DNA from: an uncultured Streptococcus sp.
Lineage (GTDB): Bacteria > Bacillota > Bacilli > Lactobacillales > Streptococcaceae
Length of the DNA: 64,000 nucleotides
Direction of reading: 5' to 3'
Assembly (NCBI GenBank): GCA_934229725.1
Contig: CAKQDX010000002.1
Span: 62,001-126,000, forward strand
Positions 24,231 to 32,551 of the stretch are shown piece by piece (within the stretch, counting starts at the first letter, position 1; each line of letters starts with the position of its first letter). Position numbers and translations under genes: made by a program. The notes beneath the pieces were generated by a model. The model made no database searches. It was not told where the DNA came from and saw nothing but the letters and a program-made list of their open reading frames with translations.

Positions 24231-24894
24231 TCTTCAAAATATACCCCACGCTTCTCAAAGTTTGAAGGTTAGCCGCAAAGTCAGTTCCCTTCAATTTCTT
24301 ACGAATTTTTGAAACATAAACCTCAACAACAGAGACGGTAGTATCACTATCAAATCCCCAGAGACGGTCAAAAATTTGTGATTTAGGTAGGATGACATTT
24401 TGATTTTGTAGGAAGTAAACCAGTAAATCAAACTCTTTACCTAGAAGTTCTACCTCTTTGTCTCCCACGAAAGTTGAATTCGTAGAAAGATTAACACGGA
24501 CATCCCCAAAAGAGAGGGTGTTTTGATCAAATTTACCAGAGCGTTTCAAAAGCGCTTGAATACGCATTTTTAGCTCTTCCAAATAGAAAGGTTTAGTAAG
24601 GTAATCATCAGCGCCAAGTTCAAAACCGTGTCCCTTATCATCAAGACTTTCCTTAGCGGTCATAATGAGAACAGGTGTTGTGACTCCTTTTTCACGTAAC
24701 TCCTTCAAGACCGTAAAACCGTCTTTTTCAGGTAACATCAGGTCCAAAAGAATTAAGTCATAGACTCCACTCTCTGCCTCATAGAGACCCTCGTCACCAT
24801 CAAAGACTTGCATAACATCAGCAAAATCATCTAAAAAATCAAAAACTGAGTTTGACAAGCTCAAATCATCTTCAACTAGTAATATTTTAATCAT
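24220..24894 (-). CDS. ciaR: Response regulator CiaR
   Basis: 224 residues from ATG at 24892-24894 (MIKILLVEDDLSLSNSVFDF), with AGGGAGA as ribosome site; the extra eight N-terminal codons are dropped. The receiver domain has the phospho-acceptor Asp in LILLDLMLPEKDG (about residue 51), and an OmpR-type winged helix (about 125-224) ends in LRSVGYILK. The sequence closely resembles pneumococcal CiaR as I remember it. CiaR activates genes with paired TTTAAG repeats and several small RNAs; I see no such repeat in this window. Confidence 0.95.
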   Translation of the reverse strand: MIKILLVEDDLSLSNSVFDFLDDFADVMQVFDGDEGLYEAESGVYDLILLDLMLPEKDGFTVLKELREKGVTTPVLIMTAKESLDDKGHGFELGADDYLTKPFYLEELKMRIQALLKRSGKFDQNTLSFGDVRVNLSTNSTFVGDKEVELLGKEFDLLVYFLQNQNVILPKSQIFDRLWGFDSDTTVSVVEVYVSKIRKKLKGTDFAANLQTLRSVGYILKNAD

Positions 24895-24949
24895 AGTTAT
24901 CTCCCTTACTAGGTGCAAAACCTAGTCATATATCTCTCTAAGTCTTCCT

Positions 24950-24955
24950 ATTATA
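24950..24955 (-). promoter_or_regulatory. Candidate -10 of the ciaRH operon
   Basis: A TATAAT on the minus strand, 56 bases before the ciaR ATG. No convincing -35 or CiaR direct repeat accompanies it. Confidence 0.45.
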
Positions 24956-25049
24956 TCGAAAATACACTTAATCTTCTAGTGCTTTAATTTCTTTCGTTTA
25001 GACTCAGTTTATCTTATCTTCCTTAAGGTTTTCATAAATAGAGCAAAAA

Positions 25050-25071
25050 AACAGCACCAACTGGCACTGTT
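25050..25071 (-). terminator. Terminator of fhs
   Basis: AACAGTGCC-AGTT-GGTGCTGTT hairpin with two wobble pairs followed by TTTTTTT on the minus strand, just after the fhs stop. Confidence 0.85.
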
Positions 25072-25089
25072 TCCAAGAGATATTTGTTA

Positions 25090-26760
25090 TTAGAACAAAC
25101 CAATTGCTGTTCCGTCTTCAGCAACGTCCATCTTGAGGGCTGCTGGAGCTTTTGGCAAACCAGGCATTGTCATGACATTACCTGTGAGAGCTACGATAAA
25201 GCCAGCACCAGTCTTAGGAATGAACTCACGAATCGTGATATCGAAGCCTTCTGGAGCTCCAAGTAAGAATTGATTATCAGAAAAGCTGTATTGTGTTTTA
25301 GCCATACATACTGGCAATTTGTCCCAACCAAATTCTGCAAATTGTTTGAGCTGGGTTTTAGCTTTTTTCTCGAAGACAACAGATTTACCACCATAGATTT
25401 CAGTTACAATCTTGGTAATCTTGTTTTCCAAACTATCGTCGTCAGAGTAGAGACGTTTGTAATCAGCGTTACCATTTTCAACGGCATCAATAACGGTATT
25501 GGCAAGATCAATACCACCATCTGCACCGTTAGCCCATACACTAGCCAATTCAACTGGAACATTGATTTCTGCACAAAGTTCTTTAAGGGCTGCAATTTCA
25601 GCTTCTGTATCAGCGACGAACTCGTTAATAGCAACAACAGCTGGAATTCCGAATTTACGAACATTTTCAACGTGGCGTTTCAAGTTAGCAAAACCATCAC
25701 GAACGGCTTGAACGTTTTCCTCAGCAAGGTCAGTTTTAGCGACACCACCGTGCATCTTAAGGGCACGAAGGGTAGCAACGATTACAACGGCATCAGGTGT
25801 CGTTGGAAGGTTTGGCGTTTTAATATCAAGGAATTTTTCAGCACCAAGATCCGCACCAAAACCAGCTTCAGTAATTGTATAGTCAGCCAAACGAAGCGCT
25901 GTAGATGTTGCAAGAACTGAGTTACATCCATGAGCAATATTGGCAAATGGACCACCGTGAACAAAGGCAGGTGTACCATAAATCGTTTGAACTAAGTTAG
26001 GTTTGATGGCATCTTTAAGAATAAGAGTCAATGCCCCTTCAATTTCAAGGTCACGTACATAGACAGGCGTACGATCATAACGGTAGGCAACGACAATATT
26101 TGACAAACGCTCTTTTAGGTCATTGATATCCGTAGCCAAGCAAAGAATCGCCATGATTTCAGAAGCTACAGTAATATCAAAACCATCTTCACGTGGAATA
26201 CCATTAAGCGGTCCACCAAGACCAACTGTTACATGACGAAGCGCACGGTCATTAAGGTCAACGACACGTTTCCAAATAATACGGCGTTGGTCAATGCCAA
26301 GTTCATTTCCTTGGTGAATATGATTATCAAGAAGTGCTGACAAGGCGTTATTGGCTGTAGTGATGGCATGCATGTCACCTGTGAAATGGAGGTTGATATC
26401 TTCCATAGGAAGCACTTGAGCGTAACCACCACCAGCAGCACCACCTTTAATCCCCATAACTGGACCAAGAGATGGTTCACGAAGGGCAATCATGGTTTTC
26501 TTACCAATTTTATTAAGAGCATCTGCAAGACCAATTGACATGGTTGATTTACCTTCACCTGCTGGTGTTGGGTTAATAGCTGTAACCAAAATCAATTTTC
26601 CTGGTTTATTGTTTTTGACTTCATTAATTTTATCAAAAGACAATTTTGCCTTGTATTTTCCGTAGAGTTCCAAATCGTCAAAGCCGATTCCAACTTTTTC
26701 AACTACTTCTGTGATTGGTTTTAATTCTACACTTTGAGCAATTTCGATATCTGATTTCAT
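25090..26760 (-). CDS. fhs: Formate-tetrahydrofolate ligase
   Basis: 556 residues from ATG at 26758-26760, preceded by GAGGAG; an earlier in-frame ATG lies upstream of the -10 box. ATP-binding TPAGEGKSTMSIGLADAL (about 66-83) and REPSLGPVMGIKGGAAGGGYAQ-type blocks define the family. It makes 10-formyl-tetrahydrofolate from formate, ATP and THF, feeding purine synthesis and fMet. A perfect PurBox upstream suggests PurR control. Formate use for purines is well known in milk streptococci. Confidence 0.97.
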   Translation of the reverse strand: MKSDIEIAQSVELKPITEVVEKVGIGFDDLELYGKYKAKLSFDKINEVKNNKPGKLILVTAINPTPAGEGKSTMSIGLADALNKIGKKTMIALREPSLGPVMGIKGGAAGGGYAQVLPMEDINLHFTGDMHAITTANNALSALLDNHIHQGNELGIDQRRIIWKRVVDLNDRALRHVTVGLGGPLNGIPREDGFDITVASEIMAILCLATDINDLKERLSNIVVAYRYDRTPVYVRDLEIEGALTLILKDAIKPNLVQTIYGTPAFVHGGPFANIAHGCNSVLATSTALRLADYTITEAGFGADLGAEKFLDIKTPNLPTTPDAVVIVATLRALKMHGGVAKTDLAEENVQAVRDGFANLKRHVENVRKFGIPAVVAINEFVADTEAEIAALKELCAEINVPVELASVWANGADGGIDLANTVIDAVENGNADYKRLYSDDDSLENKITKIVTEIYGGKSVVFEKKAKTQLKQFAEFGWDKLPVCMAKTQYSFSDNQFLLGAPEGFDITIREFIPKTGAGFIVALTGNVMTMPGLPKAPAALKMDVAEDGTAIGLF

Positions 26761-26791
26761 GAGACACTCCTCTATATTTTTCTTAGTTTCT

Positions 26792-26800
26792 ATTATAACA
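26792..26800 (-). promoter_or_regulatory. Extended -10 promoter of fhs
   Basis: TGTTATAAT on the minus strand, about 31 bases before the fhs ATG. Confidence 0.7.
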
Positions 26801-26842
26801 AATAGATAGAAAAAGCGCATTATTTTTAAGTGAATAGTTTTT

Positions 26843-26855
26843 ATTGTTCGGTTTT
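26843..26855 (-). promoter_or_regulatory. PurBox (PurR site) upstream of fhs
   Basis: The minus strand reads AAAACCGAACAAT, a perfect match to the lactic-bacteria PurBox AWWWCCGAACWWT. It lies roughly 60-70 bases upstream of the predicted fhs start point, about where PurR acts as activator in Lactococcus. Only one copy is seen. Confidence 0.75.
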
Positions 26856-26942
26856 TAAAAAATTATGGATTGTTATAACTTTATTTTATATGGTAAACAT
26901 CCAAGAATACTTACTTTTATTTACTAAAACACCGATTTTTAG

Positions 26943-26948
26943 TACAAT
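26943..26948 (+). promoter_or_regulatory. -10 box of coaB (leaderless)
   Basis: TACAAT followed by six bases and then ATG at 26955, with no Shine-Dalgarno between. Confidence 0.6.
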
Positions 26949-26954
26949 ACTACT

Positions 26955-27638
26955 ATGAAAATATTGATTACATCGGGTGGTACCTCTGAAAAAATTGATT
27001 CCGTACGTGGAATCACTAACCATTCAACAGGTCACCTTGGTAAAAAAATCGCTGAATTATTTTTAGCTAACGGTCACCAGGTAACCTTAGTAACAACTAA
27101 AGCTGCAGTTAAACCAGAACCGTCAGAAAATCTAAAGATTACTGAAATTACCAACGTAGAGAGTCTCCTTGAAACCATGGAGCCTCTCGTTAAAGAACAC
27201 GACATTCTCATTCATAGTATGGCAGTCTCAGACTACACCCCTGTTTATATGACTGATTTTAATGAGTTGGAAAATAGTGAGGACCTTACAGAGTTCCTAA
27301 GCAAGTCAAACTCTGAAAGTAAAATTTCATCCGCTTCAGATTATCAGGTTCTTTTTCTCAAGAAAACACCAAAGATTATCAGTCTGGTCAAACAATGGAA
27401 TCCCAAGATTCAGTTAGTTGGCTTCAAACTGCTCGTAAATGTCAGCAAGCAGGAACTTTTTGAGGTTGCTCATGCAAGTCTGAGACGCAACAAAGCAAAT
27501 ATTATTGTCGCAAATGACTTGAGTGATATTACTCCAAATCAACATATTGCCTATCTAGTTGATGAGAAAAGCGAGGAGAAGGTTACAACCAAATCTGAGA
27601 TTGCTCAAGCTTTATTTGAAAGGATATGCCATGACTAA
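26955..27638 (+). CDS. coaB: Phosphopantothenate-cysteine ligase
   Basis: 227 residues, a stand-alone CoaB as in streptococci and enterococci rather than the usual CoaBC fusion. The N-terminus ITSGGTSEKIDSVRGITN and the STGHLGKKIAE block bind nucleotide and phosphopantothenate. HSMAVSDYTP and the late IIVANDLSD are conserved. It couples cysteine to 4'-phosphopantothenate. It overlaps coaC by eight bases. No Shine-Dalgarno precedes its ATG, which lies six bases after a -10 box. Confidence 0.93.
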   Translation: MKILITSGGTSEKIDSVRGITNHSTGHLGKKIAELFLANGHQVTLVTTKAAVKPEPSENLKITEITNVESLLETMEPLVKEHDILIHSMAVSDYTPVYMTDFNELENSEDLTEFLSKSNSESKISSASDYQVLFLKKTPKIISLVKQWNPKIQLVGFKLLVNVSKQELFEVAHASLRRNKANIIVANDLSDITPNQHIAYLVDEKSEEKVTTKSEIAQALFERICHD

Positions 27639-28176
27639 ACGTATCATCCTGGCAATTTCAGGATCAATTTCTGCCTATAAAGCAGCTGATTTAACAAGCA
27701 AGTTAAAGAAAAAAGGTTATGACGTTCACGTCATTATGACTGAGGCTGCCAAAGCCTTTATAACACCTTTAACGCTTCAAGTGCTTTCTAAAAATCCTGT
27801 CCATACAGACGTTTTGGAGGAAAAATTAGCTGACCGTATTAATCATATTGACTTAGGAAAAGAAGCTGATCTCTTTATTGTCGCCCCAGCTTCAGCCAAT
27901 ACGATTGCTAAGTTAGCTAACGGGATAGCTGATAATATGCTCACAGCTACTGCTTTAGCACTGCCAAGCACTACCCCAAAACTAATTGCACCAGCAATGA
28001 ACACGAAAATGTATGACAATCCCTTGACGAAAAAAAACTTGAATACATTAGATCAACTAGGTTACCAAGAAATTCTTCCTAAGTCTGGTGTACTTGCCTG
28101 TGGAGATACGGGACGTGGTGCTTTGGCTGATATTAATGTCATTCTTGAAGCAATTGATGCTAATCTAATGCATTGA
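27631..28176 (+). CDS. coaC: Phosphopantothenoylcysteine decarboxylase
   Basis: 181 residues from ATG at 27631, inside the end of coaB; AAAGGA lies upstream at good spacing. The flavoprotein fold shows ILAISGSISAYKA at the N-terminus, the active-site His in NHIDLGKEADL, the PASANTIAKLANGIADN loop and the PAMNTKMYDNP motif, with the catalytic Cys in GVLACGDTGRG. It decarboxylates phosphopantothenoylcysteine using FMN. It is coupled to coaB and followed by two pantothenate-type transporter genes. Confidence 0.95.
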   Translation: MTKRIILAISGSISAYKAADLTSKLKKKGYDVHVIMTEAAKAFITPLTLQVLSKNPVHTDVLEEKLADRINHIDLGKEADLFIVAPASANTIAKLANGIADNMLTATALALPSTTPKLIAPAMNTKMYDNPLTKKNLNTLDQLGYQEILPKSGVLACGDTGRGALADINVILEAIDANLMH

Positions 28177-28202
28177 CTTTCTACAAATAATAGGAGATGA
28201 AG

Positions 28203-28775
28203 ATGAATAAGAAAAGTAAGGCAAACCAAACAGCGCAGTTGGCACTCTTGATAGCTACAATGGTGGTTATTGAAGTGCTCAGTCAAACTATTTTCGCTGC
28301 TTTTGTACTCCCCATCAAACCAACCTTAACACATATCCCAGTGATTATCGCTAGTATCGTCTATGGTCCCAAAATTGGTGCCTATTTAGGAGGGTTCATG
28401 GGACTTATGAGTATTGTTCGTAACACAGTTATCTACACAGTAAGCAGCTACCTTTTTAGTCCCTTTGTTGAAGGTGGAACTTGGGCATCTGCTGTTATTG
28501 CTATTGTCCCTCGTGTCTTAATCGGTATCTTACCGTATTTTGTTTACAAGATACTTCAAAACCGCTTAGGCTTGACGCTTTCTGGAGTCATTGGAGCATT
28601 TACTAACACCTTTTTCGTACTCTTAGGTATCTATTTTTTAATTCCTAATTTCTACTCACAGGGTGGCAAAACGTTAATGGCAACCATCTTTACAACCAAC
28701 TCAATTGTCGAAATGGTTATTGCTGGTCTTTTGACAGTAAGTATTACTCCTATGCTTTTACGATTGAAAAAGTAA
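28203..28775 (+). CDS. ECF transporter S component, probably pantothenate (PanT-like), copy 1
   Basis: 190 residues from ATG at 28203; ATG at 28197 abuts the GGAG site and is unlikely to be used. Five to six hydrophobic segments are visible. The block PTLTHIPVIIASIVYGPKIGAYLGG is characteristic of this S-component subgroup. It binds a vitamin and docks on a shared EcfA-EcfT module encoded elsewhere. The position directly after coaBC suggests pantothenate. A paralogue follows after 66 bases. Confidence 0.87.
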   Translation: MNKKSKANQTAQLALLIATMVVIEVLSQTIFAAFVLPIKPTLTHIPVIIASIVYGPKIGAYLGGFMGLMSIVRNTVIYTVSSYLFSPFVEGGTWASAVIAIVPRVLIGILPYFVYKILQNRLGLTLSGVIGAFTNTFFVLLGIYFLIPNFYSQGGKTLMATIFTTNSIVEMVIAGLLTVSITPMLLRLKK

Positions 28776-28841
28776 GCAATCTAATCAATGGATAGTGCTG
28801 AAAATCAAATACTATTCTATAAACTGTTAAGGAGAAATGTT

Positions 28842-29402
28842 ATGAAAAAATCAACTACTATTGCAAGAATTGCCATCTTTTTTGCAGTAATGCTCACCAT
28901 TCATTTTGTGACGTCCTTCATTCTCGAATTTGTTCCGTCTGGCATACAACCGACCTTAGTTCATATTCCTGTTGTTATCGCTTCCGTCATTTATGGACCT
29001 AAGATTGGAGCCATTTTGGGACTCCTCATGGGACTCTTTAGTGTGACCATGAATACATTGGTTTTGACGCCAGCAAGTTTCCTCTTTAGTCCCTTTGTCT
29101 CACATGGAAATCTCTATTCTCTCATTATTGCACTGGTTCCACGTATTTTAATCGGAGTGACTCCTTACTTCGTCTATCAATGGCTACACAATCGTACCGG
29201 TTTAGTAACAGCTGCTATTGTCGGATCTATGACCAATACCATTTTTGTTCTATTAGGAATTTACATCTTCTTTGGTAACATCTATGGTGGTAGTTTTCAA
29301 CATTTTCTTGCTTTGATTTTGACAACAAACTCTATTATTGAAGTCATAGCTACAGTTCTTGTCACAACTGCAGCCGTTCCAACGCTTGAAAGATTAAAAT
29401 AA
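28842..29402 (+). CDS. ECF transporter S component, PanT-like, copy 2 (tandem paralogue)
   Basis: 186 residues from ATG at 28842, with AAGGAG upstream; an earlier in-frame ATG at 28788 lacks a ribosome site. It shares the PTL-HIPVVIASVIYGPKIGA block, the LFSPFV motif, the LVPRILIGVTPYFVY segment and the SMTNTIFVLLGIYIF segment with copy 1, so the two arose by duplication, but most other positions differ. Whether both bind pantothenate or one has shifted substrate is unknown. A terminator follows. Confidence 0.86.
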   Translation: MKKSTTIARIAIFFAVMLTIHFVTSFILEFVPSGIQPTLVHIPVVIASVIYGPKIGAILGLLMGLFSVTMNTLVLTPASFLFSPFVSHGNLYSLIIALVPRILIGVTPYFVYQWLHNRTGLVTAAIVGSMTNTIFVLLGIYIFFGNIYGGSFQHFLALILTTNSIIEVIATVLVTTAAVPTLERLK

Positions 29403-29410
29403 TTAGTAAG

Positions 29411-29438
29411 GTCGAGACTGATATGTCTTGGCTCTTTT
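29411..29438 (+). terminator. Terminator of the coaB-coaC-ECF operon
   Basis: GTCGAGAC-TGATAT-GTCTTGGC hairpin, partly by G-T pairs, followed by TCTTTTATTTT. Confidence 0.6.
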
Positions 29439-29497
29439 ATTTTCATTTACATTTTAGATGCCATTTTCTTTTAAAAAAGATTTACAATTATCGCTAG

Positions 29498-29512
29498 AAT
29501 TTTCTGAAAAAA
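29498..29512. promoter_or_regulatory. CodY-like box in the pgm promoter
   Basis: AATTTTCTGAAAAAA matches the CodY consensus at 13 of 15 positions and lies just upstream of the pgm -10. AT-rich context raises the chance of coincidence. Confidence 0.35.
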
Positions 29513-29514
29513 TT

Positions 29515-29523
29515 TGTTATAAT
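29515..29523 (+). promoter_or_regulatory. Extended -10 promoter of pgm
   Basis: TGTTATAAT, 32 bases before the pgm ATG. Confidence 0.75.
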
Positions 29524-29536
29524 GTAAGCGGTTAAA
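29522..29536. promoter_or_regulatory. cre-like site at the pgm transcription start
   Basis: The core TGTAAGCGGTTAAA differs at one position from the CcpA consensus TGWAANCGNTNWCA. It overlaps the end of the -10 and the predicted start point, a position for repression. Confidence 0.4.
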
Positions 29537-29554
29537 AATATAAAGGAGAATGCT

Positions 29555-31270
29555 ATGTCTTACACTGAAAATTATAAAAAATGGATCGATTTTGCTGAAT
29601 TACCAACTTACCTTCGTGACGAGTTGGTCGCAATGGATGAAAAAACCAAAGAAGATGCCTTCTATACCAATCTTGAATTCGGTACAGCTGGTATGCGTGG
29701 TTTGATTGGTGCTGGTACTAACCGTATCAATATTTATGTAGTCCGTCAAGCGACTGAAGGGTTGGCGCAATTAATCGACTCAAAAGGTGAGGAAGCTAAA
29801 AAACGTGGGGTTGCTATTGCTTATGACAGCCGTCACTTCTCTCCAGAATTTGCATTTGAATCTGCACAAGTTTTGGCAGCGCACGGTATTAAATCTTACG
29901 TATTTGAAAGCCTTCGTCCAACACCTGAATTGTCATTTGCAGTACGTCATCTTCACACATTTGCTGGTATCATGGTAACAGCCAGCCACAACCCTGCACC
30001 ATTTAATGGTTACAAGGTTTACGGAGAAGATGGTGGACAAATGCCACCAGCAGATGCAGATGCATTGACAGACTACATCCGTGCTATCGAAAATCCTTTC
30101 ACAGTGCAATTAGCTGATTTAGAAGAAAGCAAGGCTAGCGGACTCATTGAAGTCATCGGTGAAAATGTTGATGCTGAATACTTGAAAGAAGTTAAAGATG
30201 TCAACATCAACCAAGACTTGATTAATGAATACGGTCGTGACATGAAGATTGTCTACACACCACTTCACGGTACAGGTGAAATGTTGGCACGTCGTGCACT
30301 TGCTCAAGCTGGATTTGATGCTGTTCAAGTCGTTGAAGCTCAAGCTGTTCCAGATGCTGACTTCTCTACTGTCAAATCACCAAACCCAGAAAACCAAGAA
30401 GCCTTTGCTCTTGCTGAAGAACTCGGTCGTAAAGTAGATGCCGACGTATTGGTCGCAACTGACCCTGATGCAGACCGTCTTGGTGTTGAAATTCGCCAAC
30501 CAGATGGTTCTTACCTCAACCTTTCAGGTAATCAAATTGGTGCTATCATCGCCAAATATATCCTTGAAGCTCACAAAACAGCTGGTACCCTTCCTGCTAA
30601 TGCGGCTCTTTGTAAATCAATCGTATCAACTGAGTTGGTAACTAAGATTGCAGAAAGCTATGGCGCTACTATGTTTAACGTCTTGACTGGTTTCAAATTT
30701 ATCGGTGAAAAGATTCATGAATTTGAAACACAACACAACCACACTTACATGCTTGGTTTTGAAGAAAGCTTCGGTTACCTCATCAAACCATTTGTACGTG
30801 ATAAAGACGCTATCCAAGCCGTTCTTATCGTTGCAGAAATCGCTGCTTACTACCGTTCTCGTGGTATGACTTTGGCAGATGGTATCGAAGAAATCTACAA
30901 AGAATACGGCTACTTCGCAGAAAAGACTATTTCTGTAACCCTTTCAGGTGTCGATGGTGCTGCTGAAATCAAGAAAATCATGGACAAATTCCGTGGTAAT
31001 GCTCCTAAACAATTCAACAACACTGATATTGCTAAAACAGAAGACTTCTTGGAACAAACAGCTACTACTGCTGACGGCGTAGAAAAATTGACAACTCCTC
31101 CAAGTAACGTATTGAAATACTTCTTGGCTGATGATTCATGGTTTGCCGTTCGTCCTTCAGGTACAGAACCAAAAATCAAATTCTACATTGCAACAGTTGG
31201 AGAATCTGAAGCAGATGCTAAACAAAAGATTGCCAATATTGAAGCAGAAATTAACGCTTTCGTAGGGTAA
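29555..31270 (+). CDS. pgm: Phosphoglucomutase / phospho-sugar mutase
   Basis: 571 residues, alpha-phosphohexomutase family. The phospho-serine loop TASHNPAPFNGYK is at about 146-158, the metal loop ATDPDADRLG at about 302-311, the sugar loop GFEESFGYL near 405, and the phosphate-binding RPSGTEPKIKFY close to the end. It interconverts glucose-1-phosphate and glucose-6-phosphate, joining galactose and UDP-glucose metabolism to glycolysis. It is a single gene with its own promoter (possible CodY and CcpA sites) and a strong terminator. Confidence 0.96.
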   Translation: MSYTENYKKWIDFAELPTYLRDELVAMDEKTKEDAFYTNLEFGTAGMRGLIGAGTNRINIYVVRQATEGLAQLIDSKGEEAKKRGVAIAYDSRHFSPEFAFESAQVLAAHGIKSYVFESLRPTPELSFAVRHLHTFAGIMVTASHNPAPFNGYKVYGEDGGQMPPADADALTDYIRAIENPFTVQLADLEESKASGLIEVIGENVDAEYLKEVKDVNINQDLINEYGRDMKIVYTPLHGTGEMLARRALAQAGFDAVQVVEAQAVPDADFSTVKSPNPENQEAFALAEELGRKVDADVLVATDPDADRLGVEIRQPDGSYLNLSGNQIGAIIAKYILEAHKTAGTLPANAALCKSIVSTELVTKIAESYGATMFNVLTGFKFIGEKIHEFETQHNHTYMLGFEESFGYLIKPFVRDKDAIQAVLIVAEIAAYYRSRGMTLADGIEEIYKEYGYFAEKTISVTLSGVDGAAEIKKIMDKFRGNAPKQFNNTDIAKTEDFLEQTATTADGVEKLTTPPSNVLKYFLADDSWFAVRPSGTEPKIKFYIATVGESEADAKQKIANIEAEINAFVG

Positions 31271-31347
31271 TAAGATTTAACTGTTTAGACATCAAATAAC
31301 ACAAGATTTCTATCGAATAGTCTCTCAGACTATACGAGCTTACAGAG

Positions 31348-31382
31348 GTTAGACGGAACATTGATTCCGTCTAACTTTTTTT
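31348..31382 (+). terminator. Terminator of pgm
   Basis: GTTAGACGGAA pairs perfectly with TTCCGTCTAAC, followed by seven T. A smaller perfect hairpin (ATAGTCT-CTC-AGACTAT) lies about 20 bases before it. Confidence 0.92.
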
Positions 31383-31453
31383 GATTTCCTTTATGTCTGT
31401 TTAAAGTTTGAAGGAATTCAGAACATTGTTATGCCACTCACTTTTAAGAGCAA

Positions 31454-31486
31454 AAAACCACTTATAGATGATCTATAAGTGGTTTT
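31454..31486 (-). terminator. Terminator of metE-metF (symmetric)
   Basis: AAAACCACTTATAG pairs with CTATAAGTGGTTTT. The A and T flanks make it active in both directions; it lies 13 bases past the metF stop. Confidence 0.85.
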
Positions 31487-31498
31487 GAAATCATTTCA

Positions 31499-32371
31499 TT
31501 ACTTACCAGAATCTGAGTGACTCTTAAATAAAGCATGTGTGGCATTGTAAATATGTCTAGCTGTCGCTGCATTATTCATCGTATATAGGTGAACTCCTGC
31601 AACGTCTTGTGTAACCAAATCCACGATTTGGTCAACAGCATATGCTAAACCGGCAGCTCTAAGAGATTCAGGATCATGCTCATACTTATCCAAAATAGCA
31701 CGGAACTTACGTGGCAAGTGGATATTTTCACAGGTCTTAAGTAGACGTAAGGCTTGGTTACGATTCAAAATAGGCATAATACCAGCATGGATAGGCACAT
31801 CAATACCAGCAAGAGTACATTTATCTTGGAAATCATAGAAGCGTTCATTATCAAAGAAGAGTTGAGTCACAAGACTAGAGCAACCAGAATCAACTTTTTT
31901 CTTAAGATTTTGAATATCGGAGATTTGATTTGGTGAATCAGGGTGCCCTTCAGGATAACAAGCACCGACAATATCAAATTGAGGAGCCTTTTCCTTGATA
32001 AACTCAATCAAATCAGTAGCATATGTAAAATCTTTAAGAGGTTCAACCCCTGGGATAATATCACCACGAAGGGCTAAAATACGACGCACACCGACAGCAT
32101 CTAATTCACGAAGTGTGTCTGCAACCTTTTCTTTTGTCAAATAAATGGCAGGAAGATGGGCAATTGTTGGGATAGCCAAATCATTTTGAATATGGTTTGC
32201 CAAAGGAACCGTCGTCTCTTTGATATTATATTTGTTATTACTAGCTGTCACGCTGATAAAATGGGGTGACAATTCTTTCATATCCTCAAGGGCAAGCAAG
32301 ATTTTTTCATTGCCTACAGCTGGATTAGGTGGAAAGACTTCAAAAGAGAGTGATGGTGTTTGGCTTGTCAT
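31499..32371 (-). CDS. metF: 5,10-methylenetetrahydrofolate reductase
   Basis: 290 residues from ATG at 32369-32371; upstream codons to 32416 are dropped because AGAAGG precedes this ATG. The N-terminus SLSFEVFPPNP holds the catalytic Glu. FAD-binding LALRGD and GCYPEGHP, and the later TQLFFD motif, are clear. It supplies 5-methyl-THF for MetE. It follows metE by 180 bases that contain a large hairpin but no T run, so the two are probably cotranscribed under the MET-boxes. Confidence 0.95.
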   Translation of the reverse strand: MTSQTPSLSFEVFPPNPAVGNEKILLALEDMKELSPHFISVTASNNKYNIKETTVPLANHIQNDLAIPTIAHLPAIYLTKEKVADTLRELDAVGVRRILALRGDIIPGVEPLKDFTYATDLIEFIKEKAPQFDIVGACYPEGHPDSPNQISDIQNLKKKVDSGCSSLVTQLFFDNERFYDFQDKCTLAGIDVPIHAGIMPILNRNQALRLLKTCENIHLPRKFRAILDKYEHDPESLRAAGLAYAVDQIVDLVTQDVAGVHLYTMNNAATARHIYNATHALFKSHSDSGK

Positions 32372-32499
32372 ATATTTTACCTTCTTCTTTATAGATTTTT
32401 GTTGAGACAAAAGCAAATTTTAGTGTTTAGTCATCTCAGAACCACATCGAAACAATTTTAGCTAGCCTACTTGCAAAAATCTTTAGGAATCATTACCCA

Positions 32500-32535
32500 T
32501 TGAAGACCCTCTACGCATAGGAAGAAGGTCTTCAA
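32500..32535 (-). other. Hairpin between metE and metF
   Basis: TTGAAGACC pairs perfectly with GGTCTTCAA across an 18-base loop. No T run follows on the minus strand, so it is more likely an RNA-stabilising or processing element than a full terminator. Confidence 0.5.
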
Positions 32536-32551
32536 AGAATTATAATGTTAA

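Noticed and set aside
24894..25010. CiaR direct repeat (TTTAAG-N5-TTTAAG) upstream of ciaR, or CiaR-dependent small RNA genes
   Set aside because: Only loose ATTAAG/TTAAAG pieces with wrong spacing were found here, and no proper paired repeat turned up by eye elsewhere.
25270..25920. Long plus-strand open frame of 216 codons
   Set aside because: It lies entirely antisense to fhs, has no ribosome site, and its composition reflects codon bias on the opposite strand.
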